The notes under the pieces are model-generated. The model was given only the letters and a program-made list of their open reading frames with translations. It was not told where the DNA came from and made no database searches. The position numbers and the translations under genes are program-made. From the NCBI GenBank assembly GCA_964425915.1, contig CAYROO010000004.1:124001-188000 (forward strand): a stretch of 64,000 bases of DNA, in the 5' to 3' direction. This document shows positions 58,427 to 64,000 of this stretch, piece after piece (the first letter of the stretch is position 1; each line of letters begins with the position of its first letter). Source of the stretch: Polycyclovorans sp964425915. Its GTDB lineage: Bacteria > Pseudomonadota > Gammaproteobacteria > Nevskiales > Nevskiaceae.

Positions 58427-59139
58427 ACGCGGGGCCGCGCTACTGGGCCGTGGTGGTGGCTGCGGGCGCTGGCACCCGTATGGGTAGCGCCCGTCCCAAG
58501 CCCTGGTTGCCCCTGTCCGGACGCACGGTGATCGAATGGGCGCTGGCGCCATTGCTCCGTTGCCACTGGATCGACGGCGTGGTGGTGGTTCTCAGTGATG
58601 CTGGGGTGGCCGAGTGGTCTGCTACGGCACTCTCCGGTCATCCGCGTATCCGACTGGCCCGGGGCGGCGCCGAGCGGGCCGACTCTGTCGCCGCCGGACT
58701 GGACGCGGTGGCGGCGCTCGCCAGTGGGCCCGCGGCCACTTGGGTGCTGGTTCACGATGCGGCGCGGCCCTGTGTGCAAACGGCGGAGTTGGAAGCACTG
58801 CGTGCTGCGGCCACTACCGCTGAAGGTGGGCTGCTGGCACGGCCGCTGACCGACACCGTCAAGCAGCACCTTGGCGGTCGGGTGCAGGCGACCCTGGCGC
58901 GCGAGGCGATGGCCGCGGCGCAAACGCCGCAGATGTTCCCCTTGACGACCCTGCAGAGCGCGCTGCAAGCCGCCGCTGCAGGGGGCATCACGGTCACCGA
59001 TGAAGCCTCCGCCATCGAGGCCATCGGCTTGCAGCCGCAACTGGTCTGGGGCTCGGCGCGCAACCTCAAGATCACCTATACCGAGGACCTCGCCTTGGCC
59101 GCGTTCTGGCTGGCGCAGGCCTCCGAGTACACCCCATGA
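58423..59139 (+). CDS. ispD: 2-C-methyl-D-erythritol 4-phosphate cytidylyltransferase
   Basis: 238 residues starting at GTG 58423. Third step of the MEP pathway. The nucleotide-binding motif AAGAGTRMGSARPKPWLPLSG is present, although the usual PKQ(Y/F) reads PKPW. VLVHDAARPCVQ and the late TDEASAIEAIG, LKITYTEDLALA blocks are conserved. Coupled to both neighbours by 4-nt overlaps. Confidence 0.94.
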   Translation: MNAGPRYWAVVVAAGAGTRMGSARPKPWLPLSGRTVIEWALAPLLRCHWIDGVVVVLSDAGVAEWSATALSGHPRIRLARGGAERADSVAAGLDAVAALASGPAATWVLVHDAARPCVQTAELEALRAAATTAEGGLLARPLTDTVKQHLGGRVQATLAREAMAAAQTPQMFPLTTLQSALQAAAAGGITVTDEASAIEAIGLQPQLVWGSARNLKITYTEDLALAAFWLAQASEYTP

Positions 59140-59633
59140 ATCCCCTTGATCTGCGTATTGGCCATGGTTTCGACGCGCATCGGCTGGCGCCCGGCGAGGG
59201 GGTCACCCTGGGCGGCGTCTGGATACCCTGCGCCTATCGGCTGGTGGCGCACTCCGATGGCGACGTCCTGATTCACGCGCTCTGCGATGCCCTGTTGGGG
59301 GCAATGGGCGAAGGCGATATCGGCCAGTGGTTCCCCGACACCGATGCCCGTTACCAGGGCGCCGATTCGCGCGGCCTGCTGCGGACTGTGGTCGCGGCGC
59401 TGCATCGGGGCGGCCGACAGGTGGTGAACGTCGATCTGACCCTGATTGCCCAGACGCCCAAGGTGGCGCCTCACACCGACGCCATGCGTGAGCGCCTCGC
59501 TGCCGACCTGCAGGTGGGTCCGGATCGGGTCGGGGTCAAGGCCACCACCAACGAAGGCATGGGCCATCTCGGACGGCGCGAGGGCGTCGCCGCCCATGCG
59601 GTGGCGCTGATTGCGCCTGCCGCGGTCGGCTGA
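59136..59633 (+). CDS. ispF: 2-C-methyl-D-erythritol 2,4-cyclodiphosphate synthase
   Basis: 165 residues. LRIGHGFDAHRLAPGEGVTL holds the metal Asp and His; HSDGDVLIHALCDALLGAMG, GDIGQWFPDTDARYQGADSR and VKATTNEGMGHLGRREGVAA complete the trimeric enzyme signatures. In Pseudomonas and E. coli truD follows; here a TetR-family gene follows instead. Confidence 0.95.
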   Translation: MNPLDLRIGHGFDAHRLAPGEGVTLGGVWIPCAYRLVAHSDGDVLIHALCDALLGAMGEGDIGQWFPDTDARYQGADSRGLLRTVVAALHRGGRQVVNVDLTLIAQTPKVAPHTDAMRERLAADLQVGPDRVGVKATTNEGMGHLGRREGVAAHAVALIAPAAVG

Positions 59634-59637
59634 AATC

Positions 59638-59689
59638 GATTCGAATCATTGTCTTACGCATTGTGTGTGAGCCCCCCGGGCCGTAGACT
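59638..59689 (+). promoter_or_regulatory. promoter of the TetR-family gene
   Basis: TTGTGT (59661-59666), 17-bp spacer and TAGACT (59684-59689); the ATG at 59696 is 6 nt further, so the mRNA would be leaderless. A GATTCGAATC palindrome (59638-59647) just upstream could be an operator half of an autoregulated promoter. Confidence 0.5.
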
Positions 59690-59695
59690 CCACGC

Positions 59696-60304
59696 ATGCT
59701 TGAATCCTTCGTCAAGGGCCGCCTGCGGCTGAAGCCGCGCCGCGACACCCGCGAGGCTATTCTCAACGCCGCTGAGGAACTGCTGCAGCGACGCGGTTAC
59801 AACGCCTTCAGCTATCAGCACATTGCGGTCCAGCTGGGCATTCGCAACGCCGCCATTCACTACCACTTTCCGGGCAAGGAAGATCTCGGGGTGGCGCTGG
59901 TGCGCCGCTTTCGGCAGCGTTTCCGCGACTGGGCGCTCTCGGTCGAGCCGCTGCCGGACGCCTGGGCGCGTCTGCAGGCGTTTATCGACAGTTATGCCGC
60001 GTACCTCACGCTGGAGGACATGCCGATCTGCCCCATCGGCGTGCTCGGTGCCGAGTTCGGCGCCATTCCGGAGCCGATGCGGCAGGAGGCGCGTCTGTTC
60101 CTGCGCGAACATTACGAGTGGTTGTCCGATACCCTGCAGCAGGGCCGTGAGGACGGCAGTCTGCAGTTCGAAGGCGATGCACGCGGCCGCGCCGTGGCCG
60201 TCGGCGCCACCCTGCAGGGCGCATTGCAGATTGCGCGCATGGCGGGCGCCATGCGCTTTCATCAGGTCGTCGACGAGCTTTCGGTAGACCTACGCCGCGC
60301 GTAG
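59696..60304 (+). CDS. TetR-family transcriptional regulator
   Basis: 202 residues. N-terminal helix-turn-helix (about 17-63; REAILNAAEELLQRRGYNAF, then YQHIAVQLGIRNAAIHYHF-PGKEDL) followed by a helical ligand-binding domain with CPIGVLGAEFGAIPEPMRQE, resembling regulators of the AcrR/YcdC type. It has its own predicted promoter and an isolated position between ispF and the convergent smr gene; no obvious adjacent target. Ligand unknown. Last 15 bp overlap the smr gene. Confidence 0.9.
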   Translation: MLESFVKGRLRLKPRRDTREAILNAAEELLQRRGYNAFSYQHIAVQLGIRNAAIHYHFPGKEDLGVALVRRFRQRFRDWALSVEPLPDAWARLQAFIDSYAAYLTLEDMPICPIGVLGAEFGAIPEPMRQEARLFLREHYEWLSDTLQQGREDGSLQFEGDARGRAVAVGATLQGALQIARMAGAMRFHQVVDELSVDLRRA

Positions 60305-60820
60305 CAGGACGTAGATGGCCCCGGTGCCGCCATCTGCCGGCCGTGCCGAACAGAAGGCGATGACGTCACGGCGCTTGCGCAACCAGCTGTCAACATGGGC
60401 CTTCAGCACCGGTCCGGTGTTGGGTGAGCCATTGCCCTTGCCATGAATGATGCGGACACAGCGCAGGTCGTCCCGCTGGCAGCCCGCGAGAAACTGCACC
60501 ACTTCGTGACGTGCGTGGTGACGATTCAAGCCATGCAGGTCGAGCACCCGTTCCACCCGATACTGGCCTCGCCGCAGGCGACGGATCACAGCGTCCTGCA
60601 CGCCCCCGCTGCGGTAGAGCAGGGTGTCGCCGCACTCGAAGTCGTCGGGGTCGGCGGTGGCCAGCAGCTCCGTCATCACCGCCAGGTCGTCGGCTTCACG
60701 ATGGACTGCGCGCGGCGGCAGCGGCCGCCGCAGCGGACTCACATGCCCAGCCTCGGGGGCCCGACGGACGTTGGCGAACGTCTGACGGAACAGCGCGAAG
60801 TCGTCGTCGGCGTCATCCAT
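60290..60820 (-). CDS. Smr-domain protein (SmrA/SmrB-like endonuclease)
   Basis: 176 residues. N-terminal helical part (DDFALFRQTFANVRRAP) resembling SmrB, then an Smr domain (about 92-175): VLDLHGLNRHHARHEVVQFL, the loop IHGKGNGSPNTGPVLKAHVD and DGGTGAIYVLL. Smr domains cut RNA; E. coli SmrB cleaves mRNA at collided ribosomes. Which of SmrA or SmrB this matches best is not decided. Divergent from surE. Confidence 0.88.
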   Translation of the reverse strand: MDDADDDFALFRQTFANVRRAPEAGHVSPLRRPLPPRAVHREADDLAVMTELLATADPDDFECGDTLLYRSGGVQDAVIRRLRRGQYRVERVLDLHGLNRHHARHEVVQFLAGCQRDDLRCVRIIHGKGNGSPNTGPVLKAHVDSWLRKRRDVIAFCSARPADGGTGAIYVLLRAA

Positions 60821-60856
60821 GTAAACCCTCCATCGAAGTCGGCACGGGGGCGGTCA

Positions 60857-60881
60857 GCCCGGTAAACTAACGGGCGTTTTT
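60857..60881 (+). promoter_or_regulatory. surE promoter with -10 inside a hairpin loop
   Basis: GCCCG (60857-60861) pairs with CGGGC (60871-60875); the 9-nt loop contains TAAACT (60863-60868), a -10 element, and TTTTT (60877-60881) follows. Because smr and surE diverge here, no terminator is expected, so this dyad may be an operator over the surE -10. No good -35 is seen. Confidence 0.4.
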
Positions 60882-60895
60882 CCTTGCTGTCCACC

Positions 60896-61642
60896 ATGCG
60901 CATCCTTTTATCGAACGACGACGGCTGTACGGCGCCGGGCCTGTTGTGCCTGCGCGACGCGCTGCAGGCCGAACACGATGTCACCGTGGTTGCGCCTGAC
61001 CGCAATCGCTCCGGCGCATCCAACTCGCTGACGCTGATGCGACCGTTGCGCCCACAGCGCCATCCCGACGGGGTCTGGTGCGTCGACGGCACGCCGACCG
61101 ACTGCGTGCACCTGGGGCTCAATGCCCTGCTCAGCGAGGCGCCGCATATGGTGGTCTCCGGCATCAATGCCGGTGCCAACCTGGGGGACGATACCCTCTA
61201 TTCCGGGACCGTCGCGGCTGCGATGGAAGGCCGCCACCTGGGGTGTTCGGCGCTGGCGGTGTCCTGCGTCGAACACGAGCCCGAGCATTACGAGACGGCA
61301 GCCCGGGTCGCCTGCATCCTGGTGCAGCGGCTGGCCCAGCATCCGCTGCCGGCCGATACCATCCTCAACGTCAACGTTCCAGACGTGCCGTTCGAGGACC
61401 TGCAGGGCTTTGCGGTGACCCGCCTGGGCTTGCGCCATCGGGCCGAGAGCGTCACCCGTACCGCCGACCCTCGTGGCCGCACCATCTATTGGCTGGGCGC
61501 GGCCGGTGCCGAAGCCGACTGCGGCCCCGGCACCGACTTCTACGCTGTCAGCCGCCACCAGGTCTCGGTGACCCCGATCACCGTCGACCTCACGCGTCAT
61601 GCGGCCCTCGACCGCCTGCGCGACTGGGTGACGGCTCTGTGA
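60896..61642 (+). CDS. surE: 5'/3'-nucleotidase SurE
   Basis: 248 residues. Dephosphorylates nucleoside monophosphates and exopolyphosphate in stationary phase. The metal motif is LLSNDDGCTAPG at the N-terminus; VVAPDRNRSGASNSLTL, CVDGTPTDCVHLGL and VSGINAGANLGDDTLYSGTV are SurE signatures. ATG at 60896 (a TTG at 60884 is in frame but unlikely). Stop overlaps pcm (GTGA). Confidence 0.96.
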   Translation: MRILLSNDDGCTAPGLLCLRDALQAEHDVTVVAPDRNRSGASNSLTLMRPLRPQRHPDGVWCVDGTPTDCVHLGLNALLSEAPHMVVSGINAGANLGDDTLYSGTVAAAMEGRHLGCSALAVSCVEHEPEHYETAARVACILVQRLAQHPLPADTILNVNVPDVPFEDLQGFAVTRLGLRHRAESVTRTADPRGRTIYWLGAAGAEADCGPGTDFYAVSRHQVSVTPITVDLTRHAALDRLRDWVTAL

Positions 61643-62313
61643 GTCGTATTCGTCGGCCCCAGGAGCGTGGTACTGCACCCTTGAAGACGGCGGCCGAGCG
61701 GCTGGCCGAAGCGCTGGCCCGCGACGGCGTGCACGATCCCGCGGTGCTGGAGGCCATGAGCCGTGTTCCGCGCCATGAGTTTGTCGATGAGGCCTTCAAA
61801 GCGCGCGCTTACGAGACCCAATCGGCCCTGCCCATCGGCTTCGCCCAGACCATTTCGCAGCCGCTGGTGGTGGGGATGATGACCCAGGCCTTGTTGGCTG
61901 GCGGGCGCAAGCGGCGTCGGGTACTGGAAGTCGGGACCGGCAGTGGTTACCAGACGGCGGTGTTGGCGGAACTGGTGGAGGTGGTGTTCACGGTGGAGCG
62001 GGTCAAGTCGCTCACCGAGTCCGCGCGCAAGCGGCTGGCGGTACTTCACTACCGCAATGTGCACTTCGGATATGCCGATGGCATGCAGGGCTGGCTGCCC
62101 TATGCGCCCTACGACGGCATCATCGTCACCGCCGCGGCGCCGGAGCTTTCATCCACCCTGATGGAGCAGCTATCCCCTGGAGGGCGCTTGGTGGTGCCGG
62201 TGGGGCCGCAGGGCCAGCAGGTCTTGAAGGTGATCGACCGCGGGCTGGCCGGCTTCAAGCAGCAGGACATTGCCACCGTCAGTTTCGTCCCACTGCTCGC
62301 AGGGAAGGTCTGA
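61639..62313 (+). CDS. pcm: protein-L-isoaspartate O-methyltransferase
   Basis: 224 residues from GTG 61639. Methylates isoaspartyl residues to start their repair. SAM motif I is VLEVGTGSGYQTAVLAEL; FVDEAFKARAYETQSALPIG and GFAQTISQPLVVGMMTQAL precede it; VPVGPQGQQVLKVI follows. Part of the surE-pcm unit; stop and next start overlap (TGATG). Confidence 0.95.
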   Translation: MSRIRRPQERGTAPLKTAAERLAEALARDGVHDPAVLEAMSRVPRHEFVDEAFKARAYETQSALPIGFAQTISQPLVVGMMTQALLAGGRKRRRVLEVGTGSGYQTAVLAELVEVVFTVERVKSLTESARKRLAVLHYRNVHFGYADGMQGWLPYAPYDGIIVTAAAPELSSTLMEQLSPGGRLVVPVGPQGQQVLKVIDRGLAGFKQQDIATVSFVPLLAGKV

Positions 62314-62888
62314 TGGGGCCCTTCGCCCGTCTCTACGCCTGGACGCTGGCAAAGGCGGTGCATCCACATGCCCGCTACTGGCTGGGCGGCCTGAGCGCTG
62401 CAGAGTCGATTTTCTTTCCCATCCCGCCGGATGTGATGCTGGCGCCGATGACCTTGGCGCGTCCGCCGGACTGGTGGCGTCTGGCCCTGCTGACCACCTT
62501 GGCGTCGGTGCTCGGCGGTCTGGTCGGCTACGCCTTGGGCGCGACCGTTCAGGACTGGGTCATGCCGTGGGTGGATCGTATCGGGCAGCGTGAGGCCTTC
62601 GAGACCGCGGTGGGCTGGTTTGAGACCTATGGGTTCTGGGCGGTGCTGCTGGCCGGCATTACGCCCATCCCCTACAAGGTGTTCACGGTATCGGCCGGGG
62701 TGGTGCACATGGCGCTGCTGCCGTTCGTGCTGGGCTCGATCATCGGGCGCGGCTTGCGCTTTTTTGTGGTGGCGGGTCTGGTACGGTGGGCCGGGCCCAC
62801 CCTGGAGCGGCATCTGATTGGCTATATCGATGCCATCGGCTGGGTGATGGTGGTGGCCGTGGTGGCCTTGGTTTTGTGGATACGATGA
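62313..62888 (+). CDS. YqaA-family (DedA/VTT-like) membrane protein
   Basis: 191 residues with about four membrane segments. AAESIFFPIPPDVMLAPMTL and the paired motif GFWAVLLAGITPIPYKVFTV, SAGVVHMALLPFVLGSIIGR match the VTT/SNARE-associated (DedA) domain of the YqaA group. DedA proteins are implicated in polyprenyl-phosphate or phospholipid flipping; this subgroup is not characterised. Coupled to pcm and nlpD by overlaps. Confidence 0.88.
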   Translation: MGPFARLYAWTLAKAVHPHARYWLGGLSAAESIFFPIPPDVMLAPMTLARPPDWWRLALLTTLASVLGGLVGYALGATVQDWVMPWVDRIGQREAFETAVGWFETYGFWAVLLAGITPIPYKVFTVSAGVVHMALLPFVLGSIIGRGLRFFVVAGLVRWAGPTLERHLIGYIDAIGWVMVVAVVALVLWIR

Positions 62889-63736
62889 GGATGTCGATGC
62901 TGCGTCAATCGATGGGCGGCTGTGCTGGGGTCCTGGCGTTATTGCTGTCCGGCTGCGCCGGCCTGGCGAGCTGGGGGCCGCCTGCCCAACGCGAGCAGAC
63001 CGCGCCTGCCGTGGTCATCGATACCACGCCGGTCGGGGCCAATGAGTATCGGGTGCGGCCTGGCGATACGCTGTATTCCATTGCCTTCCGGCATCAGGTC
63101 GACTTTCGCGAGTTGGCCCAATGGAACGGTATTCCCAATGTTGATCTGATCCATCCCAATCAGGTGCTGAGGCTGGTGCCGCCCTCCGTGGTCAAGCCGG
63201 TGCCGCCCGAAAATGGCGATGTCGCCACCGCCGGCATGACCTTGCCGCCGCCGGTGTTGAAGCCGCAGCCGCTACCCCCCGTGGCCTTGGGCAGTTCACC
63301 GCCGGCCGCCACGCCGCCGGCTGCCCGGGCGCCTGCGCCGACGCCGGTGGTGCCCCCTGCTTCGGGCGGCTGGACCTGGCCCACCGACGGCGTCGTGACC
63401 CGCGGTTATGCCCCCGCCCGTGGCCAGAAGGGCCTCGAGTTCAGCGGCCGCGTCGGCCAACCGGTTGTCGCGGCATCGGCGGGCAAAGTGGTCTACAGCG
63501 GCAATGCCCTGAAGGGCTATGGCGAGCTCATCATCATCAAGCATGACGAGGTATTCCTGTCCGCCTACGGCTACAACCGTACGCGCTTGGTGAAAGAGGG
63601 TGACACCGTGCAGGCCGGTCAGCCGATCGCCGAGATGGGCGAGGGACCGGAACGCAAGCCCATGCTGCACTTCGAGATTCGTGAACGGGGAAAGCCGGTC
63701 AATCCGGTGACCTACCTCCCGGCCAAGAAGGGCTGA
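62885..63736 (+). CDS. nlpD: murein hydrolase activator NlpD
   Basis: 283 residues. Lipoprotein activating amidase AmiC during division. Lipobox LLSGC near residue 20, a LysM peptidoglycan-binding domain (about 55-98; YRVRPGDTLYSIAFRHQVDF), a Pro/Ala-rich linker (about 100-163), and a LytM (M23) domain. The LytM zinc and catalytic residues are degenerate (GLEFSG, SAYGYN, LHFEIRE), as expected for the non-enzymatic activator. It overlaps yqaA by 4 nt. rpoS, normally next, is not present. Confidence 0.95.
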   Translation: MRMSMLRQSMGGCAGVLALLLSGCAGLASWGPPAQREQTAPAVVIDTTPVGANEYRVRPGDTLYSIAFRHQVDFRELAQWNGIPNVDLIHPNQVLRLVPPSVVKPVPPENGDVATAGMTLPPPVLKPQPLPPVALGSSPPAATPPAARAPAPTPVVPPASGGWTWPTDGVVTRGYAPARGQKGLEFSGRVGQPVVAASAGKVVYSGNALKGYGELIIIKHDEVFLSAYGYNRTRLVKEGDTVQAGQPIAEMGEGPERKPMLHFEIRERGKPVNPVTYLPAKKG

Positions 63737-63748
63737 GGCGCCGACGCC

Positions 63749-63789
63749 TTGCCGCGATCCCGCGCGAAATGCTAAAACTTCGCGCTTTT
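63749..63789 (+). promoter_or_regulatory. promoter of the aminotransferase gene, -10 in a dyad loop
   Basis: TTGCCG (63749-63754), 18-bp spacer, TGC-TAAAAC (63770-63778), an extended -10. It lies in the 10-nt loop of a perfect GCGCGAA (63762-63768)/TTCGCGC (63779-63785) dyad followed by TTTT. The same bases therefore read either as a terminator for nlpD or as a promoter for the next gene, possibly both. Confidence 0.45.
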
Positions 63790-63821
63790 CCCTCACCCTA
63801 TCCGGTCTTTTGAGCCCGTCC

Positions 63822-64000
63822 GTGAAAACCAACTTCCCGCGCATTCAACGCCTGCCACCCTACGTGTTCAACATCGTTGGGGATCTCAAGAAGGCTGCCC
63901 GCGCGCGGGGTGAGGACATCATCGACTTCGGGATGGGCAACCCGGATCAGCCAACTCCCAAACACATTGTCGACAAGCTGGTCGAGGCCAGCGTACGCGG
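63822..64000 (+). CDS. alaC: AlaC-like class I aminotransferase, N-terminal part
   Basis: The first 59 codons from GTG 63822, running off the right edge. RIQRLPPYVFNIVGDLKKAA, then DIIDFGMGNPDQPTPKHIVD closely match the start of AlaC/YfdZ glutamate-pyruvate aminotransferases and related PLP fold-type I enzymes. The PLP lysine is outside the window. It occupies the place where rpoS usually follows nlpD. Confidence 0.75.
   Translation, partial: MKTNFPRIQRLPPYVFNIVGDLKKAARARGEDIIDFGMGNPDQPTPKHIVDKLVEASVR

Overview
The window is a high-GC, gene-dense piece of a gammaproteobacterial chromosome. The envelope and replication block uppS-cdsA-dxr-rseP-bamA-skp-lpxD-fabZ-lpxA-lpxB-rnhB-dnaE-accA-tilS, the block pyrG-kdsA-eno-ftsB-ispD-ispF, and surE-pcm-(yqaA)-nlpD all match the conserved gammaproteobacterial order. 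The ilvH-ilvC-pssA run with a long (type 2) LeuA is Pseudomonas-like. Paired DUF1329 proteins, an alkyl-sulfatase-type hydrolase and an AlkK-like acyl-CoA ligase suggest a lineage that handles hydrophobic or lipid-like carbon. I cannot name a genus; a Nevskiales/Solimonadaceae-like or Xanthomonadales-like bacterium is a guess.

Layout. 1-3.1 kb (minus): a divergent acetolactate synthase large subunit, a LysR regulator and the start of an alpha/beta hydrolase. 3.2-7.8 kb (plus): two tandem DUF1329 paralogues and a lipoprotein of the alkyl-sulfatase family. 7.9-14.8 kb (plus): ilvH, ilvC, pssA, a leucine-codon leader peptide, leuA, a family 4 uracil-DNA glycosylase, rimI and a UMF1-type MFS transporter. 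14.8-20.4 kb (minus): a PAS-GGDEF-EAL protein and a TgpA/DUF58/MoxR module. 20.6-25.7 kb: a patatin phospholipase, a minimal histidine kinase with its LuxR-type response regulator, tRNA-Ser(UGA), class I fructose-bisphosphate aldolase and a 5'-nucleotidase. 25.7-32.2 kb (minus): map, glnD, dapD, dapE and a YheT-like hydrolase in one run. 32.3-52.5 kb (plus): rpsB-tsf, pyrH-frr, then the isoprenoid, phospholipid, outer-membrane, lipid A and replication genes through tilS. 52.6-64 kb: an AlkK-like ligase, pyrG-kdsA-eno-ftsB-ispD-ispF, a TetR regulator, an Smr-domain protein (minus), surE-pcm-yqaA-nlpD and the start of an AlaC-like aminotransferase.

Functional links. Branched-chain amino acid synthesis is spread over ilvB, ilvH, ilvC and leuA, with the catalytic subunit detached from its regulatory subunit by the DUF1329/hydrolase module. 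Lysine/peptidoglycan precursor synthesis (dapD, dapE) sits with nitrogen sensing (glnD). The 35-46 kb block joins the MEP pathway (dxr, later ispD and ispF), undecaprenyl diphosphate, CDP-diacylglycerol, envelope proteolysis, BAM assembly and lipid A synthesis. Overlapping stop/start codons (ATGA, GTGA, TGATG) join many neighbours and imply translational coupling.

Most unusual points: a Leu-codon-rich leader peptide before leuA that appears almost leaderless; the tandem DUF1329 plus alkyl-sulfatase lipoprotein module inserted into the ilv region; several promoters placed so close to the ATG that leaderless mRNAs are expected; an S2 protein with a long RG/AP-rich tail; and the absence of truD and rpoS from their usual slots. 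I found no CRISPR array, insertion sequence, prophage, rRNA gene or replication origin. No gene-free stretch exceeds about 235 bases.
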